Translations under genes and position numbers: made by a program | Notes under the pieces: model-generated | Seen by the model: only the letters and a program-made list of their open reading frames with translations | Database searches by the model: none | What the model was told of the DNA's origin: nothing | Assembly: GCF_029961155.1 (NCBI RefSeq) | Contig: NZ_JASBRH010000001.1 | Coordinates: 62,001 to 126,000 of the forward strand | Source of the DNA: Pontibacterium granulatum | Lineage (GTDB): Bacteria > Pseudomonadota > Gammaproteobacteria > Pseudomonadales > Balneatricaceae | Direction: 5' to 3' | DNA length: 64,000 nt | Part shown: in pieces, positions 20,426 through 31,016 of the stretch | Position numbering within the stretch: position 1 is the stretch's first letter | Layout: each line of letters begins with the position of its first letter

Positions 20426-21250
20426 ATGTCCACCTACGCCTTGGGTGATATTCAGGGCTGTTATGATCAACTCATACAGCTACTGGAGAAGATCAACTTC
20501 AGTGAAAACGATTCGCTTTGGATTGCTGGTGACCTGGTCAATCGTGGTCCCAAATCTCTGGAGACGCTACGCTTTCTGAAATCACTGGACACCCGTGTCA
20601 CCGCGGTACTCGGCAACCATGATCTTCACCTGCTGGCAGTTCATTATGGCAAGACCCACCAACGCCGCAGTGATACGCTGCAGGAGATCCTGGACGCCCC
20701 GGATCGCGATGAACTGATGAACTGGCTACGTATGCAGCCACTGCTTGTTGTGGATGAAACACTGGGTTATGCGATGGCTCATGCCGGTATTCCGCCGGAG
20801 TGGTCACTGAAATATGCCCGCAAGCGTGCCGCCGAAGTGGAGGAGGTACTGCGAGGCGACGATGCCGAACTGTTTTTTGAGAACATGTACGGCAATCAGC
20901 CCGACCGCTGGCACAAGGAACTGGAAGGCTGGGACCGCCTGCGGGTGATCACCAATTACCTCACCCGCATGCGTTTCTGCGATAAACAAGGCACACTGGA
21001 ACTGAAAACCAAGGGCAACCTGGATACACAACCGGCAGGCTTCAAGCCTTGGTTCTCGCAGCCTCGCAAAGCCACCGATATGCCAATCCTGTTTGGCCAC
21101 TGGGCAGCCCTGGAAGGCTATGCGGTACACGACAACGTATTTGCCCTGGACACCGGTTGTGTCTGGGGCAACCAGCTAACCGCGATGCGGCTTGAAGATC
21201 GCACGCGATACAGCTGCGACTGTGCAGTACTGCGCCGGTCAGAATCATAA
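20426..21250 (+). CDS. apaH: Diadenosine tetraphosphatase (symmetrical)
   Basis: ApaH splits Ap4A into two ADP and also removes Np4 caps from RNA. The 274-residue metallophosphoesterase has the three family motifs: GDIQGCYDQL (D-x-H/Q type), WIAGDLVNRGP and VLGNHDLHLLA, plus FGHWAALEG near the C-terminus. An AGGAG ribosome site precedes ATG 20426. A palindrome separates it from apaG, so it may have partly separate expression. Confidence 0.96.
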   Translation: MSTYALGDIQGCYDQLIQLLEKINFSENDSLWIAGDLVNRGPKSLETLRFLKSLDTRVTAVLGNHDLHLLAVHYGKTHQRRSDTLQEILDAPDRDELMNWLRMQPLLVVDETLGYAMAHAGIPPEWSLKYARKRAAEVEEVLRGDDAELFFENMYGNQPDRWHKELEGWDRLRVITNYLTRMRFCDKQGTLELKTKGNLDTQPAGFKPWFSQPRKATDMPILFGHWAALEGYAVHDNVFALDTGCVWGNQLTAMRLEDRTRYSCDCAVLRRSES

Positions 21251-21284
21251 TAATACGACCCAACAAAACCACAGGTAGCCGATT

Positions 21285-21602
21285 ATGGAACAGTACAGCT
21301 GTATATCCACAGCTCAGGCGTTGGAGCTGCTGGACAACAACGCCACCGTAGCCGACATTCGCGATGAGCAGAGTTTTGCCGCGGGCCACATGCCAGGTGC
21401 AATCAACGTCAATAACGACAACCTGCAGGACTTCCTGCACGATACCGATATGGATAAACCTCTACTGGTGTGTTGCTATCACGGCATCTCCAGCCAGTCC
21501 GCCGCCCAATTTCTGGCACACCAGGGGTTTGACGAGGTTTACAGCGTAAACGGCGGCTACGAGTCCTGGCGTATTGATTATCCGGACAGATGTGAGCGCT
21601 AA
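21285..21602 (+). CDS. glpE: Thiosulfate sulfurtransferase GlpE
   Basis: A single-domain rhodanese of 105 residues. The active-site loop is CCYHGISSQSA, with the persulfide cysteine followed by the YHGISS sequence characteristic of GlpE. The upstream ADIRDEQSFAAGHMPGA is the CH2A-type rhodanese motif. It transfers sulfur from thiosulfate to thiophilic acceptors such as cyanide or thioredoxin. It stops one base before the cca start, so coupling is likely. Confidence 0.92.
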   Translation: MEQYSCISTAQALELLDNNATVADIRDEQSFAAGHMPGAINVNNDNLQDFLHDTDMDKPLLVCCYHGISSQSAAQFLAHQGFDEVYSVNGGYESWRIDYPDRCER

Positions 21603-21603
21603 G

Positions 21604-22725
21604 ATGCAGGTCTACCTCGTTGGCGGTGCAGTCCGCGATCAGCTACTCAACTACCCGGTTTACGATAAGGATTGGGTGGTTGTTGGTGCTACTGTGGATG
21701 AAATGCTGGAACAAGGGTTTCAGCCTGTGGGCAAAGATTTCCCGGTCTTTATTCACCCTAAAACCGGCGAGGAATATGCGCTTGCGCGTACAGAGCGCAA
21801 ATCTGGCAAGGGCTATACCGGGTTTCAGTACTTCGCTTCACCGGACGTTACGCTGGAGGAAGACCTGATCAGGCGCGACCTGACCATCAACGCAATGGCT
21901 CAAGCTGACAATGGTGAGATCATCGATCCCTACCAAGGTCAGCAGGATCTTAATAACCATATTCTGCGTCATGTATCCCCCGCTTTTGCAGAAGACCCGT
22001 TGCGCGTTTTGCGCGTTGCACGATTTTACGCCCGTTATGCCCATCTCGGCTTTGACGTTGCCGAAGAAACGGTCGACCTGATGATCCAGTTATCCACAAG
22101 CGATGAGCTGATCCATCTGACCGCTGAGCGCGTATGGAAGGAAACCGAACGCGCCCTGGCCGAAGAGACTCCGTTCGCCTATATCGAACTACTGGAACGT
22201 TGTCAGGCTTTACCAGTTCTGTTTCCAGAGTGGCAATGCCTAATCGAGAACGAACAGCACGTACGTACCGTACTAAACCGACTGCAGCGCAACAAACGCT
22301 TCGGGCAAAACGTATTCAGCTGTTTGATGACCTCGGCTACAACGCAACAACCTGACGATGCGGCGCTAAAGCTGATAGCAGAGATATGCGAAAGACTGCG
22401 TACACCAAAAGCCTGGCTACAACAGGCTCAGCAAGTGCGCCAATGGCACAAAGCAATTGCTGACATTGAAAGTCTGAGCGGTGCGCAGCGATTTGAGATC
22501 GTTCAATCCCTGGACCTGTTACGGCGCCCGCAGCGTCTGGACGGTGTTTTTGAGTGCTGCGCCGCATTGCATGAGCTCAACGGCACATTGCTTGAACGTA
22601 TGCAGCAGCTACTAACGGCACTTAACCAGCTACAGGCAGGAGAGCTTATAGCAGAGGGGTTTAAAGGTAAAGCGCTCGGTGATGAACTTAACCGTCGGCG
22701 TGCACAGATCTGTGACCAGATTTAG
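21604..22725 (+). CDS. cca: CCA-adding enzyme (tRNA nucleotidyltransferase)
   Basis: Cca adds or repairs the 3' CCA of tRNAs. It is a class II nucleotidyltransferase of 373 residues starting MQVYLVGGAVRDQLL. The catalytic DKD lies in VYDKDWVVVGAT, followed by RRDLTINAMA and the specificity region EDPLRVLRVARFYAR. It is shorter than the 412-residue E. coli enzyme, and no HD phosphohydrolase motif was found in the C-terminal third, so the phosphatase activities are probably absent. ATG 21604 is chosen over upstream codons that overlap glpE. Confidence 0.95.
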   Translation: MQVYLVGGAVRDQLLNYPVYDKDWVVVGATVDEMLEQGFQPVGKDFPVFIHPKTGEEYALARTERKSGKGYTGFQYFASPDVTLEEDLIRRDLTINAMAQADNGEIIDPYQGQQDLNNHILRHVSPAFAEDPLRVLRVARFYARYAHLGFDVAEETVDLMIQLSTSDELIHLTAERVWKETERALAEETPFAYIELLERCQALPVLFPEWQCLIENEQHVRTVLNRLQRNKRFGQNVFSCLMTSATTQQPDDAALKLIAEICERLRTPKAWLQQAQQVRQWHKAIADIESLSGAQRFEIVQSLDLLRRPQRLDGVFECCAALHELNGTLLERMQQLLTALNQLQAGELIAEGFKGKALGDELNRRRAQICDQI

Positions 22726-22737
22726 CAGGAATATCCA

Positions 22738-23484
22738 ATGCCTCAATCCAATTCCCCTACCGCACTGATTACCGGCTCGGCCCGCCGCATCGGTGCGGAA
22801 ATCGCCCGCCGCATCCATAGCCAAGGCTATAGTGTCATCATTCACTGCCGCCATTCTCGTGATGAAGGGGAAGCCCTGGTTTCATCGCTCAACAACCTGC
22901 GAGCGAGTTCCGCCTTTCTGGTTCAGGCAGACTTGACCGATATGACTCAGGTTTCCGCACTGGCCGAGGAAATCATTGCAGACTTTGGCGATATTCACCT
23001 GTTGGTTAACAATGCGTCCAGCTTTTACCCTACTACCCTTGGCGCCTCCAGCCAACAACAGTGGGACGATCTGATCAACAGTAACCTGCGTGCGGCCTAT
23101 TTCCTGACACAGTCTCTAAGTCCCGGCTTGATACGCAACAACGGTGCCGTCATCAATCTGGTGGACATTCACTCTCAACGCGGACTGCCGGACTACCCGA
23201 TCTACTCAATCGCCAAGGCAGGTGTAGAGATGATGGTAAAAGTACTGGCGAAAGATCTGGCACCGAATGTGCGGATCAACGGCGTATCCCCCGGCCCGAT
23301 CCTGTGGCCGGAAGCGGAAGCAGCACTGTCGGATGCAGCGAAAGAGGATATCATGCAAAAGACACCGTTGCGCAGGAGTGGCACTCCTAAAGATATTGCG
23401 GATGCGGTGTACTTCCTGGCACATGCCCCGTTTATTACCGGACAAGTACTCGCAGTGGATGGTGGGCGCTCCTTATTTAGCTGA
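22738..23484 (+). CDS. folM: Pteridine reductase, FolM-type short-chain dehydrogenase
   Basis: A 248-residue SDR enzyme. The NADPH loop is ALITGSARRIGAEIARR; the Arg-Arg in the cofactor loop is typical of PTR1/FolM pteridine reductases. The NNASSF segment and catalytic YPIYSIAKAG (Tyr and Lys) follow. The C-terminal TGQVLAVDGGRSL is standard. FolM reduces dihydromonapterin or dihydrofolate, and its position beside folK and folB supports a pterin role. A small 7-bp hairpin (23479-23500) lies at its end. Confidence 0.88.
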   Translation: MPQSNSPTALITGSARRIGAEIARRIHSQGYSVIIHCRHSRDEGEALVSSLNNLRASSAFLVQADLTDMTQVSALAEEIIADFGDIHLLVNNASSFYPTTLGASSQQQWDDLINSNLRAAYFLTQSLSPGLIRNNGAVINLVDIHSQRGLPDYPIYSIAKAGVEMMVKVLAKDLAPNVRINGVSPGPILWPEAEAALSDAAKEDIMQKTPLRRSGTPKDIADAVYFLAHAPFITGQVLAVDGGRSLFS

Positions 23485-23525
23485 AGCACAGATTTCAGCT
23501 GAAACGCCTCTGATAACTCAAGTGG

Positions 23526-24038
23526 TTAATGAGCCGAAGAGATAGTCTGGCCACGCCATTCGAAACCAACAGTCCAGAGCTTCTGCCCTCCTTCGTAACC
23601 ATCCCATAGCGCCTGATAGCTCTGCCCCACTTCCGGATGTTTGACCTCAGGCGCGACCTCTGCCAGCGGCAGCAATACAAACGCATTCTTCAGGATTTCA
23701 TCACGTGGCAGTTGCACTCCATCGTGATCACCAATCAGCTCGTCGTAGGTCAGAATGTCGATATCCAGTGTACGTCCGCTGAACTTGGGCCCTTTTCGAC
23801 AACGGCCGTTATCATCTTCGATTCTTTTCAGCAGCCGGGATAACTCACCTACTGGCAGGTCGGTGCTGAAGCCCGCAACCAGATTGTAAAAGTTGTCCCC
23901 ATCAAAGCCTACAGCCTCACTTTCATACACAGACGAAAGCTGTAACAAACCGAAACGCTCAACCAGCGCATCCAGCGAGGCGCGGATATAACGGGTGCGA
24001 TCCTGGTTACTGCCGATGCTGACATACACCTGCGCCAT
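23526..24038 (-). CDS. folK: 2-amino-4-hydroxy-6-hydroxymethyldihydropteridine pyrophosphokinase
   Basis: HPPK transfers pyrophosphate from ATP to the pterin in folate synthesis. The 170-residue protein starts MAQVYVSIGSNQDRTRYI and contains FYNLVAGFSTDLP, the substrate-binding GPKFSGRTLDIDIL (Arg plus the two magnesium-binding Asp), and LPRDEILKNAFVLLPLAEVAP. It overlaps the end of folB by one base, so the two folate enzymes are coupled. Confidence 0.95.
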   Translation of the reverse strand: MAQVYVSIGSNQDRTRYIRASLDALVERFGLLQLSSVYESEAVGFDGDNFYNLVAGFSTDLPVGELSRLLKRIEDDNGRCRKGPKFSGRTLDIDILTYDELIGDHDGVQLPRDEILKNAFVLLPLAEVAPEVKHPEVGQSYQALWDGYEGGQKLWTVGFEWRGQTISSAH

Positions 24039-24394
24039 CAGAAGCGCTCTCCACGTTCGATGATAACGCCTACATCCTGTGCCGCTGGCACCGCGCCCGG
24101 TTTACCTACACGAACACGAATCCAACGTACACCAAAGGTGGTCATGATCAGGCTCGCGATCTCTTCCGCCATGGTTTCCACTAATTGGAACTCGCTGGCT
24201 TCAACAAAATCAATCAGTTTCTCGGAAACGGACTTGTAGTTAAGGGTATTGTCCACTACTTCTGTCTCCGCCGCTTTGCGGATATCAGTCCCCATCTCCA
24301 GATCCAGACTGACTTTCTGGCGAATCTCGCGCTCCCAGTCATAGATGCCGATGATCGTTTCTACTTCTAATTCACGTATGTACACTATATCCAT
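24038..24394 (-). CDS. folB: Dihydroneopterin aldolase
   Basis: FolB cleaves dihydroneopterin to the HPPK substrate (and can epimerise it). The 118-residue protein has MDIVYIRELEVETIIGIYDWE with the active-site region, NYKSVSEKLIDFVEASEF, LVETMAEEIASLI and a basic VRVRVGKPGAVP segment. Its length matches the tunnelling-fold octameric family. It starts divergently from plsY, with 25 bp between start codons, so the two promoters must overlap the neighbouring genes. Confidence 0.95.
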   Translation of the reverse strand: MDIVYIRELEVETIIGIYDWEREIRQKVSLDLEMGTDIRKAAETEVVDNTLNYKSVSEKLIDFVEASEFQLVETMAEEIASLIMTTFGVRWIRVRVGKPGAVPAAQDVGVIIERGERF

Positions 24395-24419
24395 GCTTAC
24401 AAACCTATAGGATGGTGCG

Positions 24420-25007
24420 ATGCCCGAGCCCGAATTACTGAGTGCACTTATGGTAGCAACCGCTTACCTGCTGGGTTCAGTGCCGAGCGCTATCTTGGTG
24501 TGCCACTGTATGGGCATCGCCGATCCTCGTCAACAGGGCTCCCGTAATCCAGGTGCCAGTAACGTTTTGCGCATCGGCAATCGCAAAGCGGCTTTCTTTA
24601 CGCTCATTGGAGATATCGGCAAAGGATGGTGTGCGGTCTCACTGCCGCAATGGATAGATCTGGAGAATAACGTCGCCAACTGGTGTGCGCTGGCGGTTCT
24701 GCTGGGTCATCTGTTCCCGATATTCGCACGCTTCAACGGTGGCAAAGGTGTCGCAACCGCTGTGGGTATCTGCCTGGCGCTATCGATTCCGTTGGGGATT
24801 ATTCAGATGGTGCTGTGGGGTATGTTAATCAGTATTGGCCGTATTGCTTCACTGGCATCGATCGGCTGTGCGTTGATCTCACCTTTGGCGGCCTGGCTGG
24901 TACAACCGAACCTGATGATGCCCGTGTTGCTGATCTCACTATTGCTGCTGTACACCCACCGGGATAATATTCGGCGGCTCGTCAATGGTGCTGAAAGCCG
25001 TTTCTAA
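24420..25007 (+). CDS. plsY: Glycerol-3-phosphate acyltransferase PlsY
   Basis: PlsY is an inner-membrane enzyme that acylates glycerol-3-phosphate from acyl-phosphate, the first step of phospholipid synthesis. The 195-residue protein has about five membrane segments. The three family motifs are LLGSVPSAILVC, GSRNPGASNVLR with the phosphate-binding loop, and HLFPIFARFNGGKGVAT. It is divergent from folB and convergent with tsaD. Confidence 0.95.
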   Translation: MPEPELLSALMVATAYLLGSVPSAILVCHCMGIADPRQQGSRNPGASNVLRIGNRKAAFFTLIGDIGKGWCAVSLPQWIDLENNVANWCALAVLLGHLFPIFARFNGGKGVATAVGICLALSIPLGIIQMVLWGMLISIGRIASLASIGCALISPLAAWLVQPNLMMPVLLISLLLLYTHRDNIRRLVNGAESRF

Positions 25008-25024
25008 GCCGCCAAACGAACGAG

Positions 25025-26053
25025 TTAGATTGCATCCAGGGTGTGCATTGGCCAGCGAGGTTGCGCCAGAATCGTCAGATCACTGGACTGCCCGGCCAGC
25101 AGACGCTGACAACCTGCAAAGGCGATCATTGCGCCGTTATCGGTGCAGAAACGAGGACGTGCGTAAAACAAGCCTGCACGTTCCTTTTTCACCATCTCTT
25201 CCAGACGAACCCGCAAACGTTTATTGGCACTCACGCCACCGGCAATAATCAGCTGCTTCATCCCCGTCTGTTGCAGAGCACGGCGGCACTTAATCGCCAG
25301 CGTATCGACCACTGCCTGCTCAAAGGCACAGGCAATATCCGCGATGGTCTGGTCATCCAGATTGCCGTCTTCATCACGGTGACTATTGGCCGTATTTAGG
25401 GTGAAGGTCTTCAGACCAGAGAAGCTCATATCCAGCCCTGGACGGTCAGTCATCGGACGCGGGAATTTAAAGCGGGTTATATCTCCCTGCTCAGCAAGAC
25501 GCGCTATCTCGGGCCCACCCGGATAATCAAGCCCCAGCATCTTCGCCGCTTTATCAAAGGCTTCACCGGCGGCATCGTCCAGGGACTCGCCCAGCAGTTC
25601 ATACTGACCAATACCATCAACACGTACCAGCTGCGTGTGACCACCAGATACCAGCAGCGCCACAAATGGGAATTCAGGCGGCTGCTCTTCCAGCATCGGC
25701 GCCAACAGGTGACCTTCCATGTGGTGTACGGCAATGGCTGGTTTGTCCCATGCCAATGCCAGTGCCCGCCCGGTTGACGCGCCCACCATCAAGGCACCGA
25801 TCAGACCCGGACCGGCTGTGTAGGCAATCGCATCTACATCGCCGTGTTTCAGATTGGCCTGCTTGAAGGTTTCCCGAATCAAAGGAATCAGTTTACGTAC
25901 ATGGTCACGCGATGCCAGCTCCGGCACTACACCGCCATATTCGGCATGCATCTTTACCTGGCTATACAGGGTATCACCCAGCAGGCCTTGTTCACTGTCG
26001 TAGATCGCTACGCCGGTTTCGTCACAGGAGGTCTCGATTCCTAATACACGCAT
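25025..26053 (-). CDS. tsaD: tRNA threonylcarbamoyladenosine transferase TsaD
   Basis: TsaD, with TsaB and TsaE, installs t6A at position 37 of ANN-decoding tRNAs. The 342-residue ASKHA protein begins [19 protein letters not shown]. It shows the metal-binding HMEGHLLAP histidines, [12 protein letters not shown], and the C-terminal [14 protein letters not shown]. The frame is open 43 codons further upstream, but the N-terminus at 26053 matches the family exactly. The gene is divergent from rpsU, a widely conserved pairing. Confidence 0.96.
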   Translation of the reverse strand: MRVLGIETSCDETGVAIYDSEQGLLGDTLYSQVKMHAEYGGVVPELASRDHVRKLIPLIRETFKQANLKHGDVDAIAYTAGPGLIGALMVGASTGRALALAWDKPAIAVHHMEGHLLAPMLEEQPPEFPFVALLVSGGHTQLVRVDGIGQYELLGESLDDAAGEAFDKAAKMLGLDYPGGPEIARLAEQGDITRFKFPRPMTDRPGLDMSFSGLKTFTLNTANSHRDEDGNLDDQTIADIACAFEQAVVDTLAIKCRRALQQTGMKQLIIAGGVSANKRLRVRLEEMVKKERAGLFYARPRFCTDNGAMIAFAGCQRLLAGQSSDLTILAQPRWPMHTLDAI

Positions 26054-26126
26054 CTTGTCTAAACTGTAATTAATGATCGGGGGCGCCATTATCCAGCAAT
26101 CCGAGAAAAATTTCACCGTATTGCTC

Positions 26127-26155
26127 TTTACATCCGCCATACCCGCCATTAGAAT
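26127..26155 (+). promoter_or_regulatory. Sigma-70 promoter of the rpsU-dnaG-rpoD operon
   Basis: TTTACA (26127-26132) and TAGAAT (26150-26155) are separated by 17 bases. They lie about 85 bases upstream of the rpsU start in the tsaD/rpsU divergent region. The transcript leader contains a small 5-bp hairpin near 26173-26187. The match is good but not experimentally supported. Confidence 0.6.
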
Positions 26156-26238
26156 TTCGGCCCTCGCCATAATTGCGTCCAAAACGCAGCATGACGAGAC
26201 TAGTGGATTAACTCAATCAATTTAAGGTTTGTATACAC

Positions 26239-26454
26239 ATGCCAGCGGTAAAAGTTAAAGATAACGAGCCATTTGACGTAGCTCTGCGTCGCTTCAAACG
26301 TTCTTGCGAAAAAGCAGGCATTCTGGCAGAAGTTCGCCGTCGCGAATTCTACGAGAAGCCAACGTCTGTTCGTAAGCGTAAAGCAGCTGCAGCAGTTAAG
26401 CGTCACGCGAAGAAAGTTTCTCGCGAAAACGCTCGTCGCGTACGTCTGTACTAA
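26239..26454 (+). CDS. rpsU: 30S ribosomal protein S21
   Basis: S21 is a 71-residue highly basic 30S protein needed for initiation. The sequence [38 protein letters not shown] and the lysine/arginine-rich C-terminus are family-typical. It heads the macromolecular synthesis operon (rpsU-yqeY-dnaG-rpoD), which joins translation, replication and transcription initiation genes. Confidence 0.98.
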   Translation: MPAVKVKDNEPFDVALRRFKRSCEKAGILAEVRRREFYEKPTSVRKRKAAAAVKRHAKKVSRENARRVRLY

Positions 26455-26501
26455 TCCACGAGATAGATCCTCACCAGCTTAAATTAGAGGCAGGTAATAC
26501 G

Positions 26502-26951
26502 ATGTCCGAACTCAAGCAGCAGATCACCACTGAGATGAAAGCTGCCATGCGCGCCAAAGATAAGGAGCGCCTGGGTACGATCCGTATGATCCTTGCCGAG
26601 CTGAAACGCATCGAAGTTGACGAGCGCGTGGAGCTGGATGATGCACGAGTCTTGGCGACGCTGGACAAAATGTCCAAACAGCGTCGCGACTCGATCTCGC
26701 AATATGAAGCAGCGAACCGCCAAGATCTGGCGGATGTAGAGCGACGGGAGATGGAGGTGATTAAAACTTTCCTGCCGCAACCGCTAAACGAAGAAGAGAT
26801 CAGCGAACTGATCGAACAGGCAATTTCCACCAGTGGCGCACAGTCCATGCAGGACATGGGCAAGGTAATGGGTGTGTTGAAACCCCAGATCCAGGGCCGC
26901 GCCGATGTAGGTGAGACATCCAAGCTCGTAAAACAGCGTCTGTCCAGCTAA
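26502..26951 (+). CDS. yqeY: GatB/YqeY domain protein
   Basis: A 149-residue YqeY-type protein, all-helical and related to the C-terminal tRNA-binding domain of GatB. Motifs include LKQQITTEMKAAMRAKDKERLGTIRMI and, at the C-terminus, MGKVMGVLKPQIQGRADVGETSKLVKQRL. It is often found between rpsU and dnaG. Its role is not established; tRNA-linked amidation or tRNA binding is suggested by the GatB similarity only. Confidence 0.92.
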   Translation: MSELKQQITTEMKAAMRAKDKERLGTIRMILAELKRIEVDERVELDDARVLATLDKMSKQRRDSISQYEAANRQDLADVERREMEVIKTFLPQPLNEEEISELIEQAISTSGAQSMQDMGKVMGVLKPQIQGRADVGETSKLVKQRLSS

Positions 26952-26983
26952 ACTGCCGCTGATCATTCAGCTGCAGCAACTAC

Positions 26984-28885
26984 ATGGCCGGACGAATCCC
27001 CCAGCACTTCATTGACGATCTTCTTGCACGCGTTAACATCATCGACGTGCTGGATGGCCGTGTTCAGAAGCTAAAGCGCACTGGCAAAAACTACTCTGGC
27101 CTCTGCCCTTTCCACAAAGAGAAAACCCCTTCTTTTACTGCGAATCAAGAAAAGCAGTTCTATTACTGTTTTGGCTGCGGCGCAGGCGGCAACGCATTGG
27201 GTTTCCTGATGGACTACGACCACCTCGACTTCCCACAGGCAGTAGAGGAACTGGCGAAGCTGGTCGGCATGGAGGTACCCAAGGAAGAGTCGCAACAGAA
27301 TCGGCAGCAGCAACAGCACCTTAAATCGCTCTATGACCTGCTGACTCAGGCATCAGAGTTTTATGCCCAGCAGCTACGCAGCCATACCAGCCGACAGCAG
27401 GCGGTTAGCTACCTCAAATCCCGAGGGCTGTCCGGCCAAGCAGCCAAAGCATTCGAGATCGGATTCGCACCACCAGGGTGGGACAATCTGCTGAACCATG
27501 TAGGCAACAGCGGCGAAAACCGTAAGCTCCTGGAAAAAGCTGGCCTACTTATCCACAATGAAGAACGCAACAGCGATTACGACCGTTTTCGTAACCGCAT
27601 CATGTTTCCGATCCGCGACCAACGCGGCCGGGTCATTGCGTTTGGCGGTCGCGTTTTAGGCGACGACAAACCCAAGTACCTGAACTCTCCGGAAACCGAA
27701 ACCTTCCACAAAAGCCGTGAGCTGTACGGACTCTACGAAGCCCGCAAGCACAACCACAAGCTTGAGCGTCTGTTGATTGTGGAAGGCTACATGGACGTGG
27801 TAGGACTGGCGCAGTACGGCATTCATTATGCCGTTGCAACGCTGGGCACCGCCACCACCGCCCAGCACCTGGAACGTATTTTCAAGATCGTACCGGAAGT
27901 CATTTTCTGCTTTGATGGCGACGAAGCTGGCCGCACTGCGGCAAAACGCGCATTAAGCACCACCCTGCCGGTCATCAAAGATGGTCAAGAAGCCCGCTTT
28001 CTGTTTCTACCCGAAGGCGAAGATCCGGACAGCCTGGTACGCAAAGAGGGCTCCGATGATTTCAGTAAACGTCTGGATGAAGCCCTGCCACTGGCGGAAT
28101 TCTTCTTCAAAAGCCAGTCGGAAGAGATGGACCTTAACAGCATGGATGGGCGCGCCCGATTCAGCAGTGCCGCTCTCCCCCTAATCCAGAGCATGAAACC
28201 CGGCATCCTGAAGCAGATGATGCTGGATCGCGTCAGCGAGCTGACGGGGCTATCACAGGACCAGCTTGAAAGCGTTGTAAACCTGCACAGCGCTACCAAA
28301 CCAGCCGAGCCCGAACCTGAGCCTCAATCCCAAGCCGAGCACTACCCCACTGACTACTATGATGCGGGTGATAGCTACGCTGAATTGGACTACTATCCGG
28401 ATGAGACACACAATGAACCACGTCAACCACGGTTTAGCGCAAACAGAGAACGCAGCAAAACACGTAGTTCGGTTCAGATTGAGCTGAGTGAACGCATCAT
28501 CTCACTGCTACTTCACTTTCCAACGCTGGCGCGTTTGTGCGAACTGCCTGCAAAACTGGAACAGCTACCTGAACCAAACATCCCGCTGCTTTGTGCATTG
28601 GTTGATTATCTGAAAAGTCATCCCCGCGCCACACTTGGTACCCTATACGTAGATTGGCAGGAAGACCCAACCCTCAGTGGGTATCTGATGACACTCAATG
28701 GGATCACCTATGCCGATCCGGTAAATGACATTCAGCAGGCTGAACAGATTCTTCAGGACGCACTACCAAAACTGGAACGTCGCATTGATGACCTGCGCCT
28801 CGACGAACTGAAGCGCAAGATCAGCCGCAACGAAGAAGAAAAGAGAGAACTAAACCAGCTCCTGATGAAGCGCCTGAACGGCTGA
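26984..28885 (+). CDS. dnaG: DNA primase
   Basis: DnaG makes RNA primers at the replication fork. The 633-residue protein has an N-terminal CHC2 zinc finger ([13 protein letters not shown] with Cys/His, then YYCFGCG). The TOPRIM core has [16 protein letters not shown] and [17 protein letters not shown] with the metal-binding acidic residues. The C-terminal helical domain (about 490-633) would contact DnaB, preceded by a variable linker (about 430-490) rich in Pro, Glu and Tyr. Its position in the rpsU operon is conserved. Confidence 0.97.
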   Translation: MAGRIPQHFIDDLLARVNIIDVLDGRVQKLKRTGKNYSGLCPFHKEKTPSFTANQEKQFYYCFGCGAGGNALGFLMDYDHLDFPQAVEELAKLVGMEVPKEESQQNRQQQQHLKSLYDLLTQASEFYAQQLRSHTSRQQAVSYLKSRGLSGQAAKAFEIGFAPPGWDNLLNHVGNSGENRKLLEKAGLLIHNEERNSDYDRFRNRIMFPIRDQRGRVIAFGGRVLGDDKPKYLNSPETETFHKSRELYGLYEARKHNHKLERLLIVEGYMDVVGLAQYGIHYAVATLGTATTAQHLERIFKIVPEVIFCFDGDEAGRTAAKRALSTTLPVIKDGQEARFLFLPEGEDPDSLVRKEGSDDFSKRLDEALPLAEFFFKSQSEEMDLNSMDGRARFSSAALPLIQSMKPGILKQMMLDRVSELTGLSQDQLESVVNLHSATKPAEPEPEPQSQAEHYPTDYYDAGDSYAELDYYPDETHNEPRQPRFSANRERSKTRSSVQIELSERIISLLLHFPTLARLCELPAKLEQLPEPNIPLLCALVDYLKSHPRATLGTLYVDWQEDPTLSGYLMTLNGITYADPVNDIQQAEQILQDALPKLERRIDDLRLDELKRKISRNEEEKRELNQLLMKRLNG

Positions 28886-28997
28886 CCAGCACCAGCACGG
28901 CTCAAATAATCGCAAGCACTTCAAATCTGGTCTATTTTTTAATCATCAGCATCAATTATTAGCCCCTTCTTTTGTAGAAAAAACGCCCATTAATGGC

Positions 28998-29003
28998 TAT
29001 AAT
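28998..29003 (+). promoter_or_regulatory. Possible -10 box of an internal rpoD promoter
   Basis: A perfect TATAAT lies 43 bases before the rpoD start in the AT-rich 160-bp dnaG-rpoD gap. The nearest -35-like sequence (TTGTAG, 28972-28977) is 20 bases away, which is too far for a strong sigma-70 site. Internal rpoD promoters are common in this operon; the exact element here is uncertain. Confidence 0.35.
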
Positions 29004-29045
29004 TGCCTGCTAATTTTTCATCATTCATATCTAAGTCAGGGTCAC

Positions 29046-30875
29046 ATGTCCGATACTTCTCAGCAGCAGTCGCGCCTCAAGGAATTGATCGCCCGTGGTA
29101 AAGAACAAGGCTACCTTACTTACGCTGAAGTCAACGACCACCTACCGGAAGATATAGCCGATCCGGATCAGGTCGAAGATATCATCCGCATGATCAACGA
29201 TATGGGTATCAAAGTATCCGAAGATACTCCGGATGCCGAGACCCTGTTGATGACAGAGGGCGATTCTGCCGACGATGCCGACGACGAAGCTGTTGCCGCG
29301 CTTGCTGCCGTAGAGTCCGATGCTGGTCGCACCACCGATCCGGTCCGCATGTACATGCGTGAAATGGGTACAGTGGAGCTGCTGACCCGTGAAGGCGAAA
29401 TCGACATCGCGAAACGTATCGAGGAAGGCATTCGTGAAGTGATGACCGCCCTGGCGGCGTTTCCAGGTTCTGTTAACATCGTGCTGGATGCCTACGATGA
29501 AACCCTACAGGAAGACGGCGGTCGTTTGAGCGACATCTTCAGCGGTTATATCGATGCTGACGATACAAGCTACGCAACCAGCCCTGCTACACCTGCGACA
29601 GATGATGAAGATGTCGAGGATGCTGAAGATGAAGACAGCGACGACGATGAAGAAAAAGATCGAGGCCCAGATCCAGAAGAAGCAGCTCAGCGCTTTGGCC
29701 TGATCCGCGAATGTTTCGAAAAATACCTGTCTGCCATTGAAAACGACGGTATCGAGTCTAAAGCCGCTTCAGACGCTATGGCCGAGCTGGGCGGCGCTTT
29801 TGCACCAATCAAGCTGTCCCCGCGCTACTATGACACACTGGTAGAACGCGTACGTTCCGCCATTGCAAACATCCGGGTACAGGAACGCACCATCATGCGT
29901 ATCTGTACCCAACGCTGTCGTATGCCACGTCGCGAATTCATCAACGAATTCCCGGGCAATGAAATCAACACAGAGTGGTTCAATAGCCTGATCGAATCCG
30001 GCGCAGATTACTCTACCGCGATAAAACGCAACCTGATCGAACTGAAACGTGCGCAGAAGAAACTGATCCAGCTCGAACAGAACACCGGACTGACACTGGC
30101 AGAGATCAAAGAGGTAAACCGTCGCATGTCGATCGGGGAAGCCCGTGCTCGCCGTGCGAAGAAAGAGATGGTGGAAGCCAACCTGCGTCTGGTTATCTCT
30201 ATCGCGAAGAAGTACACCAACCGTGGTCTGCAGTTCCTGGACCTGATTCAGGAAGGTAACATCGGCCTGATGAAAGCTGTGGATAAGTTTGAATACCGCC
30301 GTGGTTACAAGTTCTCCACTTATGCGACTTGGTGGATCCGTCAGGCGATCACACGCTCCATTGCCGACCAGGCACGTACTATCCGTATTCCGGTTCACAT
30401 GATCGAAACGATCAACAAGCTAAACCGAATCTCCCGCCAGATGCTGCAGGAGATGGGCCGCGAAGCTACGCCTGAAGAACTGGCTGAGCGTATGGATATG
30501 CCGGAAGACAAGATCCGTAAGGTTCTGAAGATTGCCAAAGAGCCGATCTCCATGGAAACACCAATCGGTGACGATGAAGATTCCAGCCTGGGTGACTTTA
30601 TCGAAGACGTAACCATCGACTCTCCGGTAGATTCCGCAACCGGCGAAGGCCTGCGCGAAGCGACCAAAGAGGTTCTTTCCGGCCTTACCGCACGTGAATC
30701 GAAAGTCCTGCGCATGCGTTTTGGTATCGATATGAACACCGACCACACTCTGGAAGAGGTTGGTAAGCAGTTTGACGTGACCCGCGAACGTATCCGTCAG
30801 ATCGAAGCCAAGGCACTTCGTAAGCTGCGCCACCCAAGCCGCTCAGAGCACCTGCGCAGCTTCCTCGACGAGTAA
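29046..30875 (+). CDS. rpoD: RNA polymerase primary sigma factor RpoD (sigma-70)
   Basis: RpoD directs RNA polymerase to housekeeping promoters. The 609-residue protein has region 1.1 (about 1-80), [22 protein letters not shown] (region 1.2), and a strongly acidic non-conserved segment (about 180-220) typical of proteobacterial sigma-70. Region 2 includes [14 protein letters not shown] and the DNA-melting [14 protein letters not shown]. Region 3 carries [16 protein letters not shown], and region 4.2 has the helix-turn-helix [23 protein letters not shown]. It is the last protein gene of the operon, 64 bp before a tRNA gene. Confidence 0.98.
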   Translation: MSDTSQQQSRLKELIARGKEQGYLTYAEVNDHLPEDIADPDQVEDIIRMINDMGIKVSEDTPDAETLLMTEGDSADDADDEAVAALAAVESDAGRTTDPVRMYMREMGTVELLTREGEIDIAKRIEEGIREVMTALAAFPGSVNIVLDAYDETLQEDGGRLSDIFSGYIDADDTSYATSPATPATDDEDVEDAEDEDSDDDEEKDRGPDPEEAAQRFGLIRECFEKYLSAIENDGIESKAASDAMAELGGAFAPIKLSPRYYDTLVERVRSAIANIRVQERTIMRICTQRCRMPRREFINEFPGNEINTEWFNSLIESGADYSTAIKRNLIELKRAQKKLIQLEQNTGLTLAEIKEVNRRMSIGEARARRAKKEMVEANLRLVISIAKKYTNRGLQFLDLIQEGNIGLMKAVDKFEYRRGYKFSTYATWWIRQAITRSIADQARTIRIPVHMIETINKLNRISRQMLQEMGREATPEELAERMDMPEDKIRKVLKIAKEPISMETPIGDDEDSSLGDFIEDVTIDSPVDSATGEGLREATKEVLSGLTARESKVLRMRFGIDMNTDHTLEEVGKQFDVTRERIRQIEAKALRKLRHPSRSEHLRSFLDE

Positions 30876-30900
30876 TCTCCTTTTATTTCAGTGTATTGCG

Positions 30901-30928
30901 CCAATGATATCTCTCAGGGTATCATTGG
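30901..30928 (+). terminator. Hairpin between rpoD and the tRNA gene
   Basis: A perfect 9-bp stem (30901-30909 with 30920-30928) with a 10-base loop starts 26 bases after the rpoD stop. Only a C/T-rich tail with few consecutive T follows, so it may be a partial terminator or an mRNA 3'-end stabiliser/processing site. It sits 11 bases before the mature tRNA 5' end. Confidence 0.5.
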
Positions 30929-30939
30929 CCTCCCTCTTC

Positions 30940-31016
<77 letters not shown>
